Source: JBBRXJ01 sp038248505 (lineage in GTDB: Bacteria; Bacteroidota; Bacteroidia; Bacteroidales; JBBRXJ01). Taken from it: a DNA stretch of 30,683 nucleotides. Made by a program: the position numbers and the translations under genes. Where the stretch lies: the NCBI GenBank assembly GCA_038248505.1, contig JBBRXJ010000040.1, positions 1 to 30,683 on the forward strand. The letters are read 5' to 3'. The notes beneath the pieces are model-generated. The model was not told the origin of the DNA. It worked only from the letters and a program-made list of their open reading frames with translations, and made no database searches. Positions 28,035-30,683 of this stretch are shown in pieces. The number at the start of each line of letters is the position of its first letter. Position 1 is the first letter of the stretch.

Positions 28035-28340
28035 TTAATCAATAACAGTAGTAAGCTTTGCAGCAAAAATAATTATAAGGGTTACTGCAGCTAAAAGTAA
28101 AATAGCTTGCGAAATAATTATGTATTTACTTTGTTCTCTCTTTTTGCATAACTTAGCACGAACAATTGAATATAAGCTTAGCATAATATTCAAACCGCTT
28201 GCAATCCAAGAATAAGAGAGAAAGTTAACAATGCAAATACACACTTTGTCAAGCGCGCTTAGCGTAATCATTGAAAAACATACTGTAATCATGATTAATG
28301 ACAAAGAAACCAAAAGAAATAATTTATTTGTTGTTCTCAT
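28035..28340 (-). CDS. Small membrane protein of unknown function
   Basis: The 101-aa protein has three hydrophobic segments (about 7-27, 33-57 and 74-95) and a short basic loop RAKLCKKREQSK between the second and third. I do not recognise a family. It overlaps the upstream lipoprotein gene by 4 nt (ATGA at 28337-28340 on the minus strand), so it is translationally coupled to it and may act with it in the envelope. Confidence 0.6.
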   Translation of the reverse strand: MRTTNKLFLLVSLSLIMITVCFSMITLSALDKVCICIVNFLSYSWIASGLNIMLSLYSIVRAKLCKKREQSKYIIISQAILLLAAVTLIIIFAAKLTTVID

Positions 28341-28936
28341 TTTTTTCTAAAATAATAATTTTCACTATCGTTAAAAAAAGAATTTTCACCTACACGTAAG
28401 GTCATTTCGTTATCGTATCGATGAATTAATTGATATCCAACACTACCAATAACTAATAAACCAGATGAAGAATAAGTATATGTTTCAGGAGAGCTATATC
28501 TCGTAACCTGACTTTCAGTAAATATCCATGTTTCTGGTATTGAATAATAATAAGGATAATCTGAATAACCAAATTTTTCAACAGACTTGTATAATTCCCA
28601 CGATCCAATTATTGCTGATTTATCAGGCATTGAAATTACAAATGGAATTTCTGCTTCGTCAGATGCATCTTTCTTATTATAACTTGTTAAAACAACTCTA
28701 AAAGGTCCTGCACTTTCAAAGCGATGTGTTATTTGTTCAGGAACTTTTGGAGAACTTTCACCATCACCAAAGTCAATATCACTTTCAGATGCATCTTCAG
28801 AACAGTTAGTAAGGGTAACTTCTTCTCCTAATTGTGGATTAAGTTCTGAAGTATTTATACATGCATCTGGTTTTTTTAGACATGATGTGTGTACTAATAA
28901 TATACCAAATGTCATTAGTAATATGTTTTTTCTCAT
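28337..28936 (-). CDS. PKD-domain lipoprotein
   Basis: Starting at ATG 28936 gives 199 aa with a lipoprotein signal (MRKNILLMTF, lipidated Cys19 in HTSC). The ORF could begin 7 codons earlier, but that puts charged and polar residues before the signal. A PKD-like beta-sandwich follows (about 25-105) with the hallmark DFGDGESSP and a later HRFESAGPFRVVL. The C-terminal half (about 110-199, IIGSWELYKS, ETWIFTESQVTRY) resembles the lipocalin-like or META-type small beta barrels often seen in Bacteroidota lipoproteins. PKD domains usually serve adhesion or substrate binding. The function is unknown; it is coupled to the small membrane protein. Confidence 0.72.
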   Translation of the reverse strand: MRKNILLMTFGILLVHTSCLKKPDACINTSELNPQLGEEVTLTNCSEDASESDIDFGDGESSPKVPEQITHRFESAGPFRVVLTSYNKKDASDEAEIPFVISMPDKSAIIGSWELYKSVEKFGYSDYPYYYSIPETWIFTESQVTRYSSPETYTYSSSGLLVIGSVGYQLIHRYDNEMTLRVGENSFFNDSENYYFRKK

Positions 28937-28992
28937 AAAATAATTGATTCTGCACAATGATATACCAAGAACAAATTTTATACTAAAATACC

Positions 28993-29080
28993 AAAGCAGG
29001 TGGCTGAGGCACCCCTGTGTTTAAAAGCCTTTATTTCCGGGCGCTACTTCGCCGCAGCGAATGCCTCAGCGTCCTGCTTT
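28993..29080. repeat. GC-rich palindromic element (candidate dispersed repeat or structured RNA)
   Basis: An 88-bp element stands out as GC-rich in an AT-rich gap. AAAGCAGG (28993-29000) pairs with CCTGCTTT (29073-29080), and GCTGAGGCA (29003-29011) pairs with TGCCTCAGC (29062-29070), separated by a 2x2 mismatch. Inside is a hairpin TTCGC-CGCA-GCGAA (29048-29061) and possible pairing of CCC (29013-29015) with GGG (29039-29041). No reading frame of interest is seen. It carries no transposase and no integron attC core, so its nature is open. Confidence 0.6.
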
Positions 29081-29171
29081 CATCGATTTATAAGAAATTT
29101 GCTTTCATTAAAAATTAGTAAATATCTCATTGGTGTAAGATTATGCAGAATCGATTAAAATAAAGTTATAA

Positions 29172-29205
29172 AAAATACAGGAGTGTTTTAACACTCCTGT
29201 ATTTT
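29172..29205 (-). terminator. Terminator of the first mini-lipoprotein gene
   Basis: A perfect 15-bp stem (29172-29186 with 29191-29205) has a TTTA loop and overlaps the TAA stop of the minus-strand gene (29204-29206). The stem ends in a T run on either strand. Confidence 0.8.
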
Positions 29206-29424
29206 ACTTGCATTCATAAACAGTTTCAATGGTTATGCCAGAAGTTGTTGAAGTGGTTTTTTTACCATCAATATCTTTCAGTTCATCGCCACAAACATCC
29301 GTAACTGTTGAGGTAGACATTACTTCACCGTCCCATTTTGTTGTGGCAGTACAATCTTTGCATTTTTTGCATGAACTAAAAGCTATAACGCCAATTAGAT
29401 AAGTGTAAAAAGACTTGTTTTCAT
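29204..29424 (-). pseudogene. Cys-rich mini-lipoprotein, frameshifted copy
   Basis: Starting at ATG 29424 the frame reads MKTSLFTLI and then hits TAA at 29397-29395. Restoring one base there gives a continuous 73-aa product: signal peptide ending IGVIAFSSC (Cys19 lipidated), then KKCKDCT, a Thr/Ser-rich stretch, CGDELKDIDG, and a final C-K. The restored length (221 nt plus one) and the Cys19 position match the intact paralogue at 29711-29878 exactly. Five cysteines are in the mature part: C19, C22, C25, C45 and C72. I do not know a function. The lesion may be a real single-base deletion or a sequencing error. Confidence 0.7.
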
Positions 29425-29668
29425 AGATTTTTTTTAAAATTATTTTTACAAATATTATAAATAAAATCGTATTTATATCAAGTAAGAGATATGTATTACA
29501 TAAATATACGGCACAAAAGGCATAATGTGCTCAAAATGAATATTTTATATTTCACCAAAGGCATAGGACGTGGGGAGAAAATAACAATTAGCACTAAAGA
29601 AATTAAGGCAGTAATATAATGTTTAACAATTATTTGGAGTGCAATAGTACGATAAAAATCAGAACAAA
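29425..29668. other. AT-rich spacer between the two mini-lipoprotein genes
   Basis: No supported gene. A 27-codon plus-strand frame at 29536-29619 is noted and not called. The promoter of the frameshifted copy should lie near 29425-29460 on the minus strand (CAAATATTA at 29449-29457 is only an approximate reverse -7 box). Confidence 0.4.
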
Positions 29669-29695
29669 AAAAAGGGGAGTTTTACTCCCCTTTTT
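29669..29695 (-). terminator. Terminator of the intact mini-lipoprotein gene
   Basis: A 12-bp stem (AAAAAGGGGAGT at 29669-29680 with ACTCCCCTTTTT at 29684-29695) closes on TTT; on the minus strand it is followed by more T residues. It lies 15 nt after the gene's stop. Confidence 0.9.
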
Positions 29696-29710
29696 GTAGA
29701 AATAGAATGC

Positions 29711-29878
29711 TTATTTGCAATCAAAACCAACAGCTTCAGCTCTATCGAGTTCATCACCACAATACTCAGTAGCAACAGTAGTAGTACCTAGCACTATATA
29801 AGTACAGTCTTTGCATTTTTTGCAAGAACTAAAAGCGAAAACAGCTACTAAAGCAGCAGCGAATAATAATTTTTTCAT
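29711..29878 (-). CDS. Cys-rich mini-lipoprotein (55 aa)
   Basis: The gene encodes MKKLLFAAALVAVFAF-SSC, a clear lipoprotein signal with Cys19 as the lipid site, followed by KKCKDCTYIVLG, a short Thr-rich run, CGDELDRAEAVGF, and a final C-K. The mature part would be only 37 residues with five cysteines (19, 22, 25, 40 and 54). A -7 promoter match (CAAATATA, 29907-29914, TATATTTG on minus) is upstream and a strong terminator follows, so it looks like a real monocistronic gene although it is very short. It is the paralogue of the copy at 29204-29424. Similar short CKKC lipoproteins seem familiar from Bacteroidota; the function is unknown. The first residue after Cys is Lys, and there is no acidic pair typical of surface-export signals, so the location may be periplasm-facing. 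Confidence 0.82.
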   Translation of the reverse strand: MKKLLFAAALVAVFAFSSCKKCKDCTYIVLGTTTVATEYCGDELDRAEAVGFDCK

Positions 29879-29906
29879 ATTGTTATAATTTTAAATGGTT
29901 ATAGTA

Positions 29907-29914
29907 CAAATATA
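29907..29914 (-). promoter_or_regulatory. -7 element upstream of the intact mini-lipoprotein
   Basis: CAAATATA on plus reads TATATTTG on minus, an exact TAnnTTTG, 28 nt before the ATG. No TTG is seen at the usual distance upstream. Confidence 0.45.
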
Positions 29915-30114
29915 CTAAAAAACTAATATGAGTGTATATTAGTTCCTTTTTTTTAAAACACACACATATGTTTCACTAATACAGTTATATAAAAAGCATT
30001 AAGTTGGTTTTACCGAAAAAAAGACATAAAGGTTTATGCTTAAAAATCATTAACGTCCGATAAAAGTCAATAATTGTTTTTTAAAAGATAGAATATAGCA
30101 AATAGTCAATCAGT

Positions 30115-30683
30115 TACGATCTTTAATTTTGCACTTTTTCAAAGTAAGCTCCCCTAAAACATACTATATTGAAGTTGATTTGCCTGAGTTTTCTGCCAAT
30201 CTTTGTCAGGATTTACTAAAAAATTTAGCAAATGAATGTATTTGAATAAATGAATTTTACAAAAGCTTACTAAATTTGAAAAAGCTCATGATTTTTTGAG
30301 TTTTTTTTGAATTACTGTCATTAGTAAATTTGCAATTAAAGCACAATATATCTGTATTTTGATTGCATTTTCATTATCCCCAAAAAAATATTTTAATGGA
30401 AAATTTTGCTTCAACTGTTTAAATAACAACTCTATTTGCCAGCGCAGCTTGTATATTGCCGACACTAAATCGGGTCGCATATCAAAAAGGTTGGTTAGAT
30501 TTTCAAATTCTCGTTTTAGAACTCTATCATAGAATCGAATTTTACGGAGCTTCAATTTGCTTTGTAAGCATTCGGTGAACCACGTCCTTGTTACCAAAAA
30601 ATAAAGATTAATTTTGTGCGGAGGGCAGCTAAGCCTTTTTGATAGGTAGTAATTCGTGTAGCTTACTGACTTTATAATCTGGG
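30115..30683 (-). mobile_element. Insertion sequence remnant, end outside window
   Basis: Defined by the decayed transposase; the left end is somewhere after about 30100 and the right end is not visible, so terminal repeats and target duplication cannot be checked. The stretch 29879-30115 between it and the mini-lipoprotein holds nothing else I can support besides the promoter box. Confidence 0.45.
30154..30683 (-). pseudogene. IS4-family-like transposase, C-terminal part with in-frame TGA
   Basis: The frame enters from outside the window and reads through LRKIRFYDR, the YKLRWQIELLFKQLKQ segment (the Y-R-E-K signature of the IS4 group with the last catalytic Glu), FFGDNENAIKIQIY and TVIQKKLKKS. 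It then meets TGA at 30288-30286. Beyond it the same frame continues AFSNLVSFCKIHLF and ends at TAG 30156-30154. A Trp would be expected at that point (WAFSN), so TGG has apparently become TGA. Standard stops elsewhere (TGA ends tatC and nrdJ) rule out recoding. The part upstream of about 30560 does not look like the family. Confidence 0.7.

Noticed and set aside
28993..29080. Integron attC site
   Set aside because: The palindrome lacks the paired RYYYAAC and GTTRRRY core sites and no integrase or cassette array is near.
29536..29619. 27-codon plus-strand frame between the mini-lipoprotein genes
   Set aside because: It is too short, shows no signal peptide, motif or promoter, and one such frame is expected by chance.
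30286..30288. TGA read as Trp (alternative genetic code or recoding)
   Set aside because: TGA ends tatC and nrdJ at their expected C-termini and Trp is written TGG throughout, so a nonsense mutation in the transposase is simpler.
1..30683. CRISPR arrays, rRNA or tRNA genes
   Set aside because: No regularly spaced direct repeats, no rRNA-like conserved blocks and no cloverleaf with TTCRA loop were recognised on either strand by eye.

Overview
The window comes from an AT-rich member of the Bacteroidota. The evidence is a GldA-type ABC ATPase, Bacteroidota-style IleRS, LysS, GpsA and DksA-like proteins, a DUF5686 outer-membrane protein with a carboxypeptidase-regulatory-like N-terminus, a GH92 mannosidase, several lipoproteins, weak or absent Shine-Dalgarno sites, and several upstream matches to the Bacteroidota -7 element TAnnTTTG. 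Order and genus cannot be fixed from this sequence. TGA is used as a normal stop (tatC, nrdJ), so the standard bacterial code applies.

Layout. 1-1465: C-terminal part of a B12-dependent ribonucleotide reductase with one apparent missing base, followed by a terminator. 1802-3802: a two-TM sensor (HAMP, GAF, coiled coil, PAS) with no recognisable output domain. 3865-6054 (minus): RecQ helicase. 6247-9536: tatC and a DUF5686 gene overlapping by 4 nt. 9649-14613: lptB, lysS, gpsA, pgi, closed by a strong terminator. 14772-17294 (minus): a chemoreceptor and its CheW; the receptor ends in a probable CheR-tether pentapeptide. 17739-18719 (minus): a secreted TPR protein, divergent from gldA (18805-19716). 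19804-24665: ileS, a DksA/TraR-like gene, lspA, rpsT. 24905-27985: an M48 metalloprotease and a GH92 alpha-mannosidase. 28035-30683: an accessory-looking tail read on the minus strand, with a small membrane protein, a PKD lipoprotein, a GC-rich palindromic element, two paralogous Cys-rich mini-lipoproteins (one frameshifted) and a decayed IS4-like transposase at the edge.

Most of the window is core housekeeping: dNTP synthesis, tRNA charging, glycolysis and phospholipid precursors, and envelope biogenesis (Tat export, LPS export, lipoprotein signal peptidase). Chemosensory and possible gliding parts add an environmental-sensing theme. No novel multi-gene system is evident. The observations most worth following are the paralogous mini-lipoproteins, which are short enough to be missed by gene callers, the GC-rich palindrome beside them, the swapped HIGH signature (GIHH) in IleRS, and the C-terminal pentapeptide of the chemoreceptor. 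Three genes carry apparent lesions (nrdJ, one mini-lipoprotein, the transposase). The first two are each a single missing base, so assembly error must be excluded before calling them decay.
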